NCBI GenBank assembly: GCA_902629285.1
Contig: CACOQN010000002.1
Coordinates: forward strand, 1-64,000
Source of the DNA: an uncultured Pelagibacteraceae bacterium
GTDB taxonomy: Bacteria; Pseudomonadota; Alphaproteobacteria; Pelagibacterales; Pelagibacteraceae
Reading direction: 5' to 3'
DNA length: 64,000 nt
Positions 41,920-50,786 of the stretch are shown here, one piece after another. Made by a program: the position numbers and the translations under genes. Every line of letters starts with the position of its first letter. The first letter of the stretch is position 1. The notes under the pieces are model-generated. The model did not search any database. It had not been told where the DNA came from and was given only the letters and a program-made list of their open reading frames with translations.

Positions 41920-43206
41920 TTAGTTAGAGAATCCGTATTTTCTTAATCTTACGTCACCAGTTCTAGCGTGAGCCTCCATACCTTCGTATCTAGATATTCT
42001 AGCAGCTGCAGCACCAACCTCTTTATTAGATTCCTCGTTCATCTTTTGGTAAGTAACTGTTTTAATAAATTTTCCAACATATAATCCACCAGTATATTTT
42101 CCAGCACCTTTTGTTGGCAATATATGATTTGGACCAGAACATTTGTCTCCATAAGCAACAGTTGTTTCTTCACCTAAGAAAAGTGATCCATAATTTTTTA
42201 ACGTATTTAAATACCAATCTAAATTTTCAGCTTGAACCTCTAAATGTTCAGGAGCATACTCATCACTTACTTTAACCATTTCTTCTTTTGTATCACATAA
42301 AATTACTTCACCATAATCTCGCCACGCAGCATCAGCGTTATTTCTATTATGCTCAGGTAACTCATTAATAATTTCTGGAACTCTTTTCATAACATAATCA
42401 CAAAGTTCTTTATCTGTTGTGTAAAGCCATGCTGGAGAATCTGGACCGTGTTCAGCTTGCCCTACTAAATCATATGCTATTATTTCTTTATCAGCAGATT
42501 TATCAGCTATTATTCCGATTTCTGTTGGCCCAGCGAATAAGTCTATTCCAACTTTTCCATAGAGTATTCTTTTTGATTCAGCAACAAACTTATTTCCAGG
42601 TCCAACAATCATATCTACTGGTGGATTTTCGAAACATCCATAAGCTAATGAAGCTATCGCACCAATTCCACCTATATTCATTATTACATCTGCCCCACAT
42701 AAGTTAGCTGTATAAATTATTATGGGATTTGCACCGTTCTCATCTTTTGGAGGACTAGTTACTATAATATTTTTCACTCCAGCAACTTTTGCTGTAGTTA
42801 CACTCATAATTGCAGAAGCAATATTATTATAACGACCACCTGGCACGTAACATCCTGCAGTATTAACTGGAATTAGTTTTTGTCCAGCAATTAGCCCAGG
42901 TGAGAGTTCAACTTCAGAGTCTTTTCCTAAATTTTCTAATTGATGTTCTGCAAATTTTCTAACTCTATCGTATGAAAATTTTATGTCATCTTTAATTTTT
43001 TGATCCAATGTTTTTGTAATCTGATCAATCTTATCTTTACTTACAATTATGTCACCTTCATAATTGTCAAATTTTTTAAGAACCTCTTTAATTCCGTCTT
43101 CTCTTGTTTTTTCTAAATCTTTTAAGATTATATTAACTTTATTTCTTGTTTCATCTTCACCGGTAAATGCTGTTTTCTCTGCTTTTTTTATGTATGTAAT
43201 TGTCAT
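41920..43206 (-). CDS. HisD-family dehydrogenase, sulfopropanediol dehydrogenase (HpsN)-like
   Basis: A 428-residue zinc NAD-dependent dehydrogenase of the histidinol dehydrogenase family. Zinc and catalytic motifs are QAEHGPDSPAW, APEHLEVQAEN, SGPNHILPT and EGMEAHARTGDVR. The stretch LFLGEETTVAYGDK followed by KYTGGLYVGKFIKTVTYQKM differs from true HisD and resembles HpsN, which oxidises 2,3-dihydroxypropane-1-sulfonate to sulfolactate. Setting also argues against histidine synthesis: there is no his gene nearby. It sits with rhodanese, acyltransferase and transporter genes. The exact polyol substrate is not proven. Confidence 0.72.
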   Translation of the reverse strand: MTITYIKKAEKTAFTGEDETRNKVNIILKDLEKTREDGIKEVLKKFDNYEGDIIVSKDKIDQITKTLDQKIKDDIKFSYDRVRKFAEHQLENLGKDSEVELSPGLIAGQKLIPVNTAGCYVPGGRYNNIASAIMSVTTAKVAGVKNIIVTSPPKDENGANPIIIYTANLCGADVIMNIGGIGAIASLAYGCFENPPVDMIVGPGNKFVAESKRILYGKVGIDLFAGPTEIGIIADKSADKEIIAYDLVGQAEHGPDSPAWLYTTDKELCDYVMKRVPEIINELPEHNRNNADAAWRDYGEVILCDTKEEMVKVSDEYAPEHLEVQAENLDWYLNTLKNYGSLFLGEETTVAYGDKCSGPNHILPTKGAGKYTGGLYVGKFIKTVTYQKMNEESNKEVGAAAARISRYEGMEAHARTGDVRLRKYGFSN

Positions 43207-43265
43207 GATTTCCCTTTATTAGTAAAACCTATTTAAGATATTATTAAATTTAATTCAACATATGT

Positions 43266-44177
43266 TTAATTTAACGCCACAACAGCAGCTGCTATTGAAG
43301 CTAATCTAGCTTGAGCCTCATCTGATCTGCTTGTTATTACAACAGGAACTTTGCCTCCAACTACTACACCTGCGGCACATGCACCACAAAAATAAATAAG
43401 CATTTTAACTAAAGCATTTCCAGCCTCAACACTTGGCACTAATAATACATCTGCCTCTCCAGCAACTACATTTTTTATACCTTTAATATTTGCTGATTTT
43501 TTTGAAATACTATTATCAAATGCCAAAGGACCAAAAACATCAGCATTTAAATTTTCAATTTTTGCCAATTTTGTAATTTCTGCTGCTTCTATTGAGCTTG
43601 GTACACTTTCTAAAACTTCTTCTGTTGCAGAAAGTACGGATACTTTTGGTCTCTCTATTCCTATTCTTTTTGAAAAATTAACAACATTCTTAAGAATATG
43701 CATTTTTGTTTTTATGTTTGGCAAAACATTCAAAGCCCCATCAGTTATAATTAGAGGTTTATCCTCTTTATCAATAGTCATATGCCAAATATGACTAAGT
43801 CTCGTTTTTCCTAATAAATTATATTCACGTTTTAGAACTTCTTTCATTAGTACATCAGTATGGATATGACCTTTAACTATTATTTGCACTTTATTATCGC
43901 TAGCTAATTTAGATGCTATTTTTGCAGTATTATTTTCGACAGGCTCATGAATAATTTCATATTTAGAGATATCCCATTTTATGTCTTCTGCACATTTTTG
44001 TATTTCAATTTCATGGCCTATAAATATTGGATCAATTAAGTTTTCATTTACTGCATCTTGAACCGACAACATTGGAAGGGGTCTTCCTGCATTTACAATT
44101 GCAACTTTAACTCCCTTTTTTTTATGAGCTAGATCTAATAAATTATTAGGACAGATAATTTCTTTATTTGACAACAT
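43266..44177 (-). CDS. Phosphate acetyl/butyryltransferase-family protein
   Basis: A 303-residue protein equal to the catalytic domain of Pta/Ptb enzymes. VKVAIVNAGRPLPMLS, VKGHIHTDVLMKEVL, HIWHMTIDKEDKPLIITDGALNVLP and VPSVEAGNALVKMLIYFCGACAAGVVVGGKVPVVITSRSD are family blocks. It would interconvert an acyl-CoA and an acyl phosphate. In marine sulfonate users a Pta acts after sulfoacetaldehyde acetyltransferase, but Xsc is not in this window. It lies 59 bases upstream of the HpsN-like gene on the same strand, and is divergent from the BASS transporter. Confidence 0.83.
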   Translation of the reverse strand: MLSNKEIICPNNLLDLAHKKKGVKVAIVNAGRPLPMLSVQDAVNENLIDPIFIGHEIEIQKCAEDIKWDISKYEIIHEPVENNTAKIASKLASDNKVQIIVKGHIHTDVLMKEVLKREYNLLGKTRLSHIWHMTIDKEDKPLIITDGALNVLPNIKTKMHILKNVVNFSKRIGIERPKVSVLSATEEVLESVPSSIEAAEITKLAKIENLNADVFGPLAFDNSISKKSANIKGIKNVVAGEADVLLVPSVEAGNALVKMLIYFCGACAAGVVVGGKVPVVITSRSDEAQARLASIAAAVVALN

Positions 44178-44278
44178 TTTTTGTACAATTATGTGAAAAA
44201 CTGCAACATGTACACAGAAAAAAAAATTTATTAAAGTTAAGAAAAAAGTTATATTGGTAGTCTAAAGCGGAGAAGACG

Positions 44279-45130
44279 TTGGAAATTGTAACAAAAATTG
44301 CGCCAATCATATTGGCTCTTATAATGCTAGGCTTAGGTCTTGGATTAAAAATAGAAGATTTTACAAGAATAATTAAATCACCAAAAGATTTTATTGTTGG
44401 CTTTATTTCTCAATTAATAATTCTTCCAATAGTTGCCTACTTATTAATTATCATTTTAAAAACACCGCCAGAAATAGCAATTGGGGTAATGATAATAGCT
44501 GCAGCTCCAGGTGGTGTTACATCTAATATTATGACAAAATTTGCTGATGGAGATGTTGCATTATCAATATCTTTAACTGCTGTGATTAGTTTATTAAGTA
44601 TAATTACAGTTCCGTTGATAATTTTTACATCTGCAGATTTACTTGGAATAACAGAATTTTCACAAAATATTTCAATGACAGGAATAGCGCTAAAAATGTT
44701 TTTAGTTGTAACAGTACCTGTAATTTTAGGAATGATCATCAGAAAATTTGCTGAAAATTTTATAGCTTCTAAAGTTGGAATTTTTAATAAATTAAATATT
44801 GTTTTATTTATAATTTTCTTCATCGCAGCTTTTTACGAAGAAAAAGAAAATTTAATTAGCTTTATAATGCAAGCTGGTTTAATTACTTTAATATTAAATA
44901 TATCGATGATGGTTATTGCTTACTACATTGCAAAAGCTTTTACATCAGGAGTTAAACAAATGAGGTGTATTGCTTTAGAATGTGGACTACAAAATGGTAC
45001 TTTAGCTATATTCGTTTCTACACAAATATTTGGTACCGATATATTATACGCAATACCGACAGCTGCTTATGCACTAATCATGTATATAACAGGATTTATT
45101 TTTATTTTTGTTTTAAGAAAGTCTAATTAA
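44279..45130 (+). CDS. BASS-family sodium-coupled symporter (bile acid:sodium symporter type)
   Basis: A 283-residue membrane protein with eight to ten hydrophobic segments. IIAAAPGGVTSNIMTKFADGDVALSISLTAVISL is the BASS core, and the later ECGLQNGTLAIFVSTQIFG is the second conserved block with the sodium site. Bacterial members carry organic acids such as pyruvate, pantoate or sulfonates. It starts at TTG 44279 with GGAG upstream. It is convergent with a regulator gene, overlapping by four bases. Being divergent from the acyltransferase and HpsN-like genes, it may import or export their substrate. Confidence 0.85.
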   Translation: MEIVTKIAPIILALIMLGLGLGLKIEDFTRIIKSPKDFIVGFISQLIILPIVAYLLIIILKTPPEIAIGVMIIAAAPGGVTSNIMTKFADGDVALSISLTAVISLLSIITVPLIIFTSADLLGITEFSQNISMTGIALKMFLVVTVPVILGMIIRKFAENFIASKVGIFNKLNIVLFIIFFIAAFYEEKENLISFIMQAGLITLILNISMMVIAYYIAKAFTSGVKQMRCIALECGLQNGTLAIFVSTQIFGTDILYAIPTAAYALIMYITGFIFIFVLRKSN

Positions 45131-46086
45131 GAATTTATTATTCTTATATGATTAAAAACTTTATAGATAAAATGGCTCAAGCTAATCATATTTTTATTAA
45201 CCATTCCCTTAGTTGTTATAAAAGCACTATCTTTAGCATTGAACGTAATTAATTTTTTTTCATTTATATGAAGATATTTTTTATCAATTAAATTTTTTAG
45301 TTTTCTAACAACTGTAGGTCTTGGGATACCAGTTATCTCAGAAATTGACATGGCATTTACACCTCTAGTATCAGAGCCCATAAGATCTTTATGGTATGAA
45401 CGCATACTTTTTTTTGGAAAAAAATTTTTATTTTTAACTGAGTTAATTACTGCAACCATACCGATACCCAAGCTTTCTAAATCTTTTAGCTCTTTTCTCC
45501 ATCTATTAATATAAATAAACCAGAATTTATTAAACTGGTACAAGCAGTAAGAAAAATTTTCTTTCATTGCTAATATTATTTCATTAACAGAATAAACTTC
45601 AGTTACGAGCTTCTCTTTTTTTAAAATTTTATTAAATTCATGCAACATAGTTGCAATTTCGGTAAGTGTTTCAACTGCTTTAGCTGAGTAAAGGGTATCC
45701 CTAACTACAAAAATTTTCTTACCAAGTCTTTTAATTGTTCCAATTTTCTGTAATTCCAAAACTTTTCTTCTTATACTTTCTTTGGGAACGCCCAGATCTT
45801 TTGAAATGTCTGAAATGTTAATTTTATCAATTTCAATTGTTTTTTTTTCGTAAAAAGTGTCGTAGTTAATTTTTATACCGTTTTGCCTGAAATATATAAG
45901 GTCTTGATGTATCAGATATATAATGATGACGAACTTATCTATATCTTTCCAATGATCATAGGCTCTTACAAACCAATTACTTGTTAAGGTAAAATAATAG
46001 GGTGCTAGTGCTGCAAAGTTATTTTGGATTACTTTGTTAATTAACTTTTCATCAATGTGTTCGGATATACTTGGTAATGTTTTCAT
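45127..46086 (-). CDS. Twin winged-helix transcriptional regulator
   Basis: A 319-residue protein with two similar winged-helix units. One lies at about 88-130 (INISDISKDLGVPKESIRRKVLELQKIGTIKRLGKKIFV), the other at about 242-285 (MSISEITGIPRPTVVRKLKNLIDKKYLHINEKKLITF). The two can be aligned, so it probably arose by duplication. A helical segment with many aromatic residues lies between them. I do not recognise the family. Convergent overlap with the transporter gene and the nearby HpsN-like operon make it a candidate local regulator. Confidence 0.65.
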   Translation of the reverse strand: MKTLPSISEHIDEKLINKVIQNNFAALAPYYFTLTSNWFVRAYDHWKDIDKFVIIIYLIHQDLIYFRQNGIKINYDTFYEKKTIEIDKINISDISKDLGVPKESIRRKVLELQKIGTIKRLGKKIFVVRDTLYSAKAVETLTEIATMLHEFNKILKKEKLVTEVYSVNEIILAMKENFSYCLYQFNKFWFIYINRWRKELKDLESLGIGMVAVINSVKNKNFFPKKSMRSYHKDLMGSDTRGVNAMSISEITGIPRPTVVRKLKNLIDKKYLHINEKKLITFNAKDSAFITTKGMVNKNMISLSHFIYKVFNHIRIINS

Positions 46087-46175
46087 GTAATAAAAAAACC
46101 CATTTTGATAAAAAAAAACCCAATTTGAACAAATATTTTAATTTGTCAATCTTTTAATTATTTCTTGAGAATAAA

Positions 46176-46445
46176 TTATTTTTTTTTATCGAATTCTAAA
46201 CTTCCTCTAGAATTTACATTATTTTTTACGTGTTTATAGTAACCAATATCTTTTATTAGCTTTAGAAGATCAATTCCTTTATTTTCATATCTTCTTTTAA
46301 TTGTCATTCTTGGAATATTTACAAAATTTATCTGATCAACAAAATCTTCAGTCCATTCTTTTTCTATTTTATCTTTAACTAATTTTTTTAAAAAAATCCT
46401 AAAGTCAGTACAGGTAATAGATTTTATATTTTCATTGATTAGCAT
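46176..46445 (-). CDS. Small hypothetical protein
   Basis: An 89-residue basic, soluble frame, MLINENIKSITCTDFRIFLK onward, ending EFDKKK. It has no signal peptide or membrane segment and one cysteine. Codon use resembles its neighbours, and it lies between two same-strand genes with 46- and 89-base gaps. I recognise no family. A small DNA- or RNA-binding role would suit the charge, but nothing proves it. Confidence 0.45.
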   Translation of the reverse strand: MLINENIKSITCTDFRIFLKKLVKDKIEKEWTEDFVDQINFVNIPRMTIKRRYENKGIDLLKLIKDIGYYKHVKNNVNSRGSLEFDKKK

Positions 46446-46491
46446 AATTTTTATTTTAACATAAAATTTATAAATTTAAATCATTAGAAAA

Positions 46492-47784
46492 TTATTTAGA
46501 GTCAATAACAACTATTGTTAAATCATCTTTTTGAATATGTCCTTTATTTAAAATATCATTAATCATTACTTTTAATCTTTCATGATTAGGAGTTGATTGA
46601 TATTGCTTAATATAATTTTGAAAACCTTCTGAACCTAGCATTTCTCCATTTGGGTTTTTAATTTCAGTGATACCATCAGTAAAAATATACATTGAGCTGT
46701 CTACAAATGAAATAGTATGCTCAGTATATTTTGTATTAGGCATAATCCCTAAGGGAGGACCTGCTTCACTATAATTTGTAAATGAACCATCTTTTGAAAA
46801 GATTATAGGAGGTTCGTGACCTGCACTAGATAGCAATAATTCTTTTTTATTACTATCATAAATGCCAACCAACATAGTTACAAACATTCCTCTTGAAATG
46901 GTTTCGCAAATTTCATTATTAAGTTGTATTAATAAATCAGCAGCAGAAAAATTAGTTTTACTTAAGCAACGATAAAGACTTGATGCTTTAGACATCAATA
47001 AAGATGATTTAATTCCTTTACCAGATACGTCTGCTACACCAAAACCGTATTTTCCATCCTCTAAGTCAGAAAAATTATAAAAATCCCCAGAAACTACTTT
47101 TGCAGGTATATTTATACCAGCAATTGGGAAATCTTCTTTTTTATTTTGTGATAAAAGAGATTTTTGAATTTCTCCAACTATCTCTACTTCTTTTTGAATT
47201 TTATTTTTCTCTACCATCTCTTTTGCCATTTTTGCATTTCTTATTGCAAGTGCAGCAGGAGCAGATAAAGTTTCTAACAAAGTTCTATCTTTCTCGATAA
47301 ATAATTTATCATCAGTTTTTTTATTTAAACAATGAATAACACCAATACATTCATTTGCTGCTATAAGTGGAGAGCATAAAACTGAAAAAGTAGTAAAATT
47401 TGTTTTATTATCTAAATCAAAATAAAATTCTGCAATTTCTCTAACGTCTTTTCGAACATTTCCAACGCGGATACATTTTTTTTGTTCTACTGCTTTTGCC
47501 ATTACCCCATCGGTTAAATCCAGCTCATATTCATCAAGATAATCTTGGTTTATTGAGGCAATACATTCGAATTTTTTCTTCTGATCATTTATTAAAAATA
47601 TATTTGCTGCTTGAGCATTTATTCTGCCAATAATTACTTTAAGTGCTGTGTTTAAAGTTTCTTTAAGTTCTAGAGACAAAGCAAACTCTTGATTCATGTT
47701 TGTAATGATTTCAAGATCTATATTTGCCTGGGAGACTTCCGGTTTTTTTTCTTCTTCAGGTTTTTTAGGTTTAAATAAGAACAT
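46492..47784 (-). CDS. GAF-domain PP2C/SpoIIE-type serine phosphatase (RsbU-like)
   Basis: A 430-residue cytoplasmic signalling protein. A short charged N-terminus (KKPEEEKKPEVSQAN) precedes a GAF domain (about 30-180, TLNTALKVIIGRINAQAANIF ... SPLIAANECIGVIHCLNK), a short helix, then a SpoIIE phosphatase domain (about 215-428). Metal and catalytic motifs are SGDFYNFSDLE, FGVADVSGKG, SSAGHEPP and YIFTDGITE. It would dephosphorylate an anti-anti-sigma (STAS) protein in a partner-switching pathway. No STAS or RsbW-type gene is in this window. The divergent neighbour region encodes pilD and a second phosphatase. Confidence 0.88.
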   Translation of the reverse strand: MFLFKPKKPEEEKKPEVSQANIDLEIITNMNQEFALSLELKETLNTALKVIIGRINAQAANIFLINDQKKKFECIASINQDYLDEYELDLTDGVMAKAVEQKKCIRVGNVRKDVREIAEFYFDLDNKTNFTTFSVLCSPLIAANECIGVIHCLNKKTDDKLFIEKDRTLLETLSAPAALAIRNAKMAKEMVEKNKIQKEVEIVGEIQKSLLSQNKKEDFPIAGINIPAKVVSGDFYNFSDLEDGKYGFGVADVSGKGIKSSLLMSKASSLYRCLSKTNFSAADLLIQLNNEICETISRGMFVTMLVGIYDSNKKELLLSSAGHEPPIIFSKDGSFTNYSEAGPPLGIMPNTKYTEHTISFVDSSMYIFTDGITEIKNPNGEMLGSEGFQNYIKQYQSTPNHERLKVMINDILNKGHIQKDDLTIVVIDSK

Positions 47785-47827
47785 TTATATCTAGTATTTT
47801 ATCCTGATTTTATATAATTTTACAACT

Positions 47828-47941
47828 ATGGAGATTATAATTAATAGTCCAAACTTTTACTTACACTTTCAAGATGCTGTACTAATGGTTCAATTTTTAA
47901 TTGATGGCCTAATTCAAGTTACTTCAAATTTTAAAATATAA
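47828..47941 (+). CDS. Possible 37-residue small ORF upstream of pilD
   Basis: An ATG at 47828 opens a 37-codon frame (MEIIINSPNFYLHFQDAVLM, then VQFLIDGLIQVTSNFKI) that stops 11 bases before the pilD start. It lies in the 168-base gap between divergent genes. It is short enough to be chance in AT-rich DNA. If real it could be a leader peptide coupled to pilD translation. Confidence 0.25.
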   Translation: MEIIINSPNFYLHFQDAVLMVQFLIDGLIQVTSNFKI

Positions 47942-47952
47942 GAATTTCATTC

Positions 47953-48717
47953 GTGGATTTTTTATTTGTAATTATTCTGGGAGGACTTTGGGGAAGTTTT
48001 GCAAATGTTTGTATTTATCGTTTGCCTTTAGATAAAGGAGTAGTTTCTGGAAGATCTTATTGTCCTAAATGTAAGAATCAAATCTTTTGGGAGGATAACA
48101 TTCCAATACTATCTTATTTATTGCTAAGTGGTAAATGTAGAAAATGTAAAAAACATATTTCTTACCAATATCCTCTAGTAGAATTTGTTAACATTTTATT
48201 TTTTACAATTATTTATTTTATATATGGGTTAACATTAACAACTATTTTGTTAATGATTTTAAGTTTATCTTTTATTATTATTTTCTTTATAGATCTAAAG
48301 CACTTTATTATTCCAAATGAAATAACTTTTTCAATGATGGCCTTAGGATTTTTAAAATCTTTTGATCCAAATTTAAATTCTATGTTTCCAAATTATATTA
48401 ATTCACTAATTGGAGGTTTATTTGGATATGGAATAATTTGGTCAATAATTTATTTTTACAAACAAGTTAGAAAAAAAGAAGGTATGGGATTAGGGGATGC
48501 AAAGTTATTATCTGTAATTGGATTTTGGTTTGGTTGGATAGCTATACCCTTTGTAATTTTTATTTCATCAGTTGTCGCTTTGATTTCAGTAATACCCAGC
48601 TTAATAAAAAAAAATAAAAATATGTCTTCTCAAATCCCTTTTGGTCCCTTTATAATTTTGGGGTGTATTTTGTATATAATTTTTTCAGAACAATATAAAA
48701 ATTTATTATTTGGATGA
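47953..48717 (+). CDS. pilD: Prepilin peptidase/N-methyltransferase
   Basis: A 254-residue inner-membrane aspartic protease that removes the leader of type IV prepilins and methylates the new N-terminus. It has the two-part cytoplasmic zinc site (YCPKCKNQ and GKCRKCKKH, four Cys). The active-site aspartates are in FIDLKHFIIPNE and GMGLGDAKLL (GxGD motif). The N-terminal GGLWGSFANVCIYRLP is also characteristic. Translation starts at GTG 47953. Its stop overlaps the CHASE2-phosphatase start by four bases. Substrates encoded here are the two pilins and at least three minor pilins. Confidence 0.92.
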   Translation: MDFLFVIILGGLWGSFANVCIYRLPLDKGVVSGRSYCPKCKNQIFWEDNIPILSYLLLSGKCRKCKKHISYQYPLVEFVNILFFTIIYFIYGLTLTTILLMILSLSFIIIFFIDLKHFIIPNEITFSMMALGFLKSFDPNLNSMFPNYINSLIGGLFGYGIIWSIIYFYKQVRKKEGMGLGDAKLLSVIGFWFGWIAIPFVIFISSVVALISVIPSLIKKNKNMSSQIPFGPFIILGCILYIIFSEQYKNLLFG

Positions 48718-50729
48718 TTGACAGAAAATATATTTATTTAGGCATTATTTTTTTGTTTCTAACAATAATCAAATTTATCAATCCTCCTATTATTCAAAAA
48801 ATTTCATTCATTAATTATGATTTTTATCAAAAAGCATTTAATAGAAGCGAAGTAAAAGATATAACTATTGTAGATATTGATGAAAAAAGCATAGCTAAGA
48901 TTGGTCAATTTCCTTGGAGAAGAGATATATATTCTAAGGTTTTAAAAAACTTAAATCTTCATAATCCTAAAGCTATAGCCTTCGATATAGTATTTAGTGA
49001 AGAAGACAAGCAAAATCCAAAAGATTTATTATCAAAATTGCAATTAGAAAGTGATCAATTAATAGACATAGAGGTAATAGATACTAATAAAATTTTTATA
49101 AATAGCATAAAAAATTCAAAAGTAATTTTGCCTATTTTAGGAGAACCTGAGGATAATTTTGTAAAGAATAATTCTAAACCTAAATTTAGAATTATTACCA
49201 AAGGAGAAAATCCTAAAAATTTTATTTATAAATTTAAAAATAAAATTATTTCTCTTGAGGAAATCAGTAGTGCTGCAAGTGGCATTGGTTCAATTTCATT
49301 AATTCCTGGTATAGATGGTGTAATTCGTAGTGTGCCGGTACTTTATAATATAGACGACAAAATATGGCCTTCGTTAGCTCTTGAGACTGTGAGAATTGCA
49401 ACTGGTCAAAAAAATTTACTAATAAAAAGTGATAAAAATGGAATTGAATTAATTAAGACTAAAAAAAATATAATTCCCAGTGACCAAAATGCAGTAATTA
49501 ATGTGAAGTATAATAAATTTTCTAAAGATAATTATGTCTCTGCTGTAGATGTAATTAACAACGATTTTGATCACAAAAGAGTTAAAAATAAAATTATTTT
49601 AATTGGATCATCTGCTCAGGCATTATTTGATATTGTTAAAATTTCTAACGGTAAAACAGTTCCTGGAGTTGAAATTCATGCACATATTATTGATAATATT
49701 TTAAAAAATCAGAGTATTTCAAAAAACATTTATACCCAAGGTGCTGAAAATATAATCTTCCTATTTCTAATAATATTTCTGATTTTTATTCCAATGAAAA
49801 TTAAACCAAAATTTAGCATTATTTTTTTTATTGGCTCTATAATTACAATTAATTTATCGAGTATTATTATTTACCAATTCAATTTTTATATTGACTCACT
49901 ATCTTCAAGTATTGCAGGAATAACAGCTTTTATGACTTCATTGTACTTTAGATACTTAGAGGAAAATTCAATTGCTATTGAAAACGAAAAAAAACAATTA
50001 ATTTTAAAAAAAGAGCGAGAAATAGCTGGTGAGGTTCAAAAGAAATTATTCCCAAGTAATAAAAAAATTGAAAAATATATATTTGCAAAGAACACACCAG
50101 CTAAAGATGTATCTGGTGATTATTATGATTATTATCAGGTAAATGATAATGAAATTTATTTTATCTTAGGAGACGTAACAGGTAAGGGGATTAAGGCTGG
50201 AATTTTAATGGCAAATACTGCCGCAGTATTTAGATCACTTGCAAAAATGAATTCCTCTGTCGCAAAAACTGCCTTATATATGAACAATCAGGTAAAAGAC
50301 TCCTCTTATCAAGCAATGTTCATTACAGTTATTTTAGGAAGAATAAATTTAAAAAAAAAAGAAATGGAATTTATTAATATGGGTCATGAACCAATGATGT
50401 TGCTAGATCAAAAATTTAATTTTGAGTATGTAAAATCAACTTTGCCTCCAATGGGATTAATGCCTATCAAAGATGAGAGTTTTTTTAAAACAACAATTTT
50501 GGATATATCTGATAAAACTATTTTGATCTACACAGATGGAGTTACAGAGGGATATGTTGATGAAGGAAAAGAACTTGAGGTTGTAGGTCTTGAAAATGAA
50601 ATTAAGAAATTAAATTCAACCTCGCCAGAAATAATTATTAATCATGCAACAAAAATATTAACAGATAAAGGTTTTCCTTTAAGGGATGATATTACAGCTC
50701 TAGGAATAAATATTAACAATTCAAATTAG
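48714..50729 (+). CDS. CHASE2-domain PP2C/SpoIIE-type phosphatase
   Basis: A 671-residue transmembrane sensor phosphatase. An N-terminal membrane helix (about 5-22) precedes an extracytoplasmic CHASE2 domain (about 25-320; DITIVDIDEKSIAKIGQFPWRRD, HNPKAIAFDIVFSEED). Three closely spaced helices (about 335-405), a charged coil, then a SpoIIE domain (about 435-670) follow. Phosphatase motifs are SGDYYDYYQ, ILGDVTGKG, NMGHEPM and LIYTDGVTEG. It is translationally coupled to pilD. CHASE2 receptors are frequently encoded near FecR-domain proteins, and one follows two genes downstream. It may sense envelope state and control pilus genes. Confidence 0.87.
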   Translation: MIDRKYIYLGIIFLFLTIIKFINPPIIQKISFINYDFYQKAFNRSEVKDITIVDIDEKSIAKIGQFPWRRDIYSKVLKNLNLHNPKAIAFDIVFSEEDKQNPKDLLSKLQLESDQLIDIEVIDTNKIFINSIKNSKVILPILGEPEDNFVKNNSKPKFRIITKGENPKNFIYKFKNKIISLEEISSAASGIGSISLIPGIDGVIRSVPVLYNIDDKIWPSLALETVRIATGQKNLLIKSDKNGIELIKTKKNIIPSDQNAVINVKYNKFSKDNYVSAVDVINNDFDHKRVKNKIILIGSSAQALFDIVKISNGKTVPGVEIHAHIIDNILKNQSISKNIYTQGAENIIFLFLIIFLIFIPMKIKPKFSIIFFIGSIITINLSSIIIYQFNFYIDSLSSSIAGITAFMTSLYFRYLEENSIAIENEKKQLILKKEREIAGEVQKKLFPSNKKIEKYIFAKNTPAKDVSGDYYDYYQVNDNEIYFILGDVTGKGIKAGILMANTAAVFRSLAKMNSSVAKTALYMNNQVKDSSYQAMFITVILGRINLKKKEMEFINMGHEPMMLLDQKFNFEYVKSTLPPMGLMPIKDESFFKTTILDISDKTILIYTDGVTEGYVDEGKELEVVGLENEIKKLNSTSPEIIINHATKILTDKGFPLRDDITALGININNSN

Positions 50730-50786
50730 GTTTTTAAACTTCAACAATACAAGAAATTACCTTATAAGTTTTTGAAAAATCATTAA

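Noticed and set aside
41920-43206. Calling this gene hisD of histidine synthesis
   Set aside because: The C-terminal motifs and gene neighbourhood fit HpsN-like dehydrogenases better, and no other his gene is adjacent.
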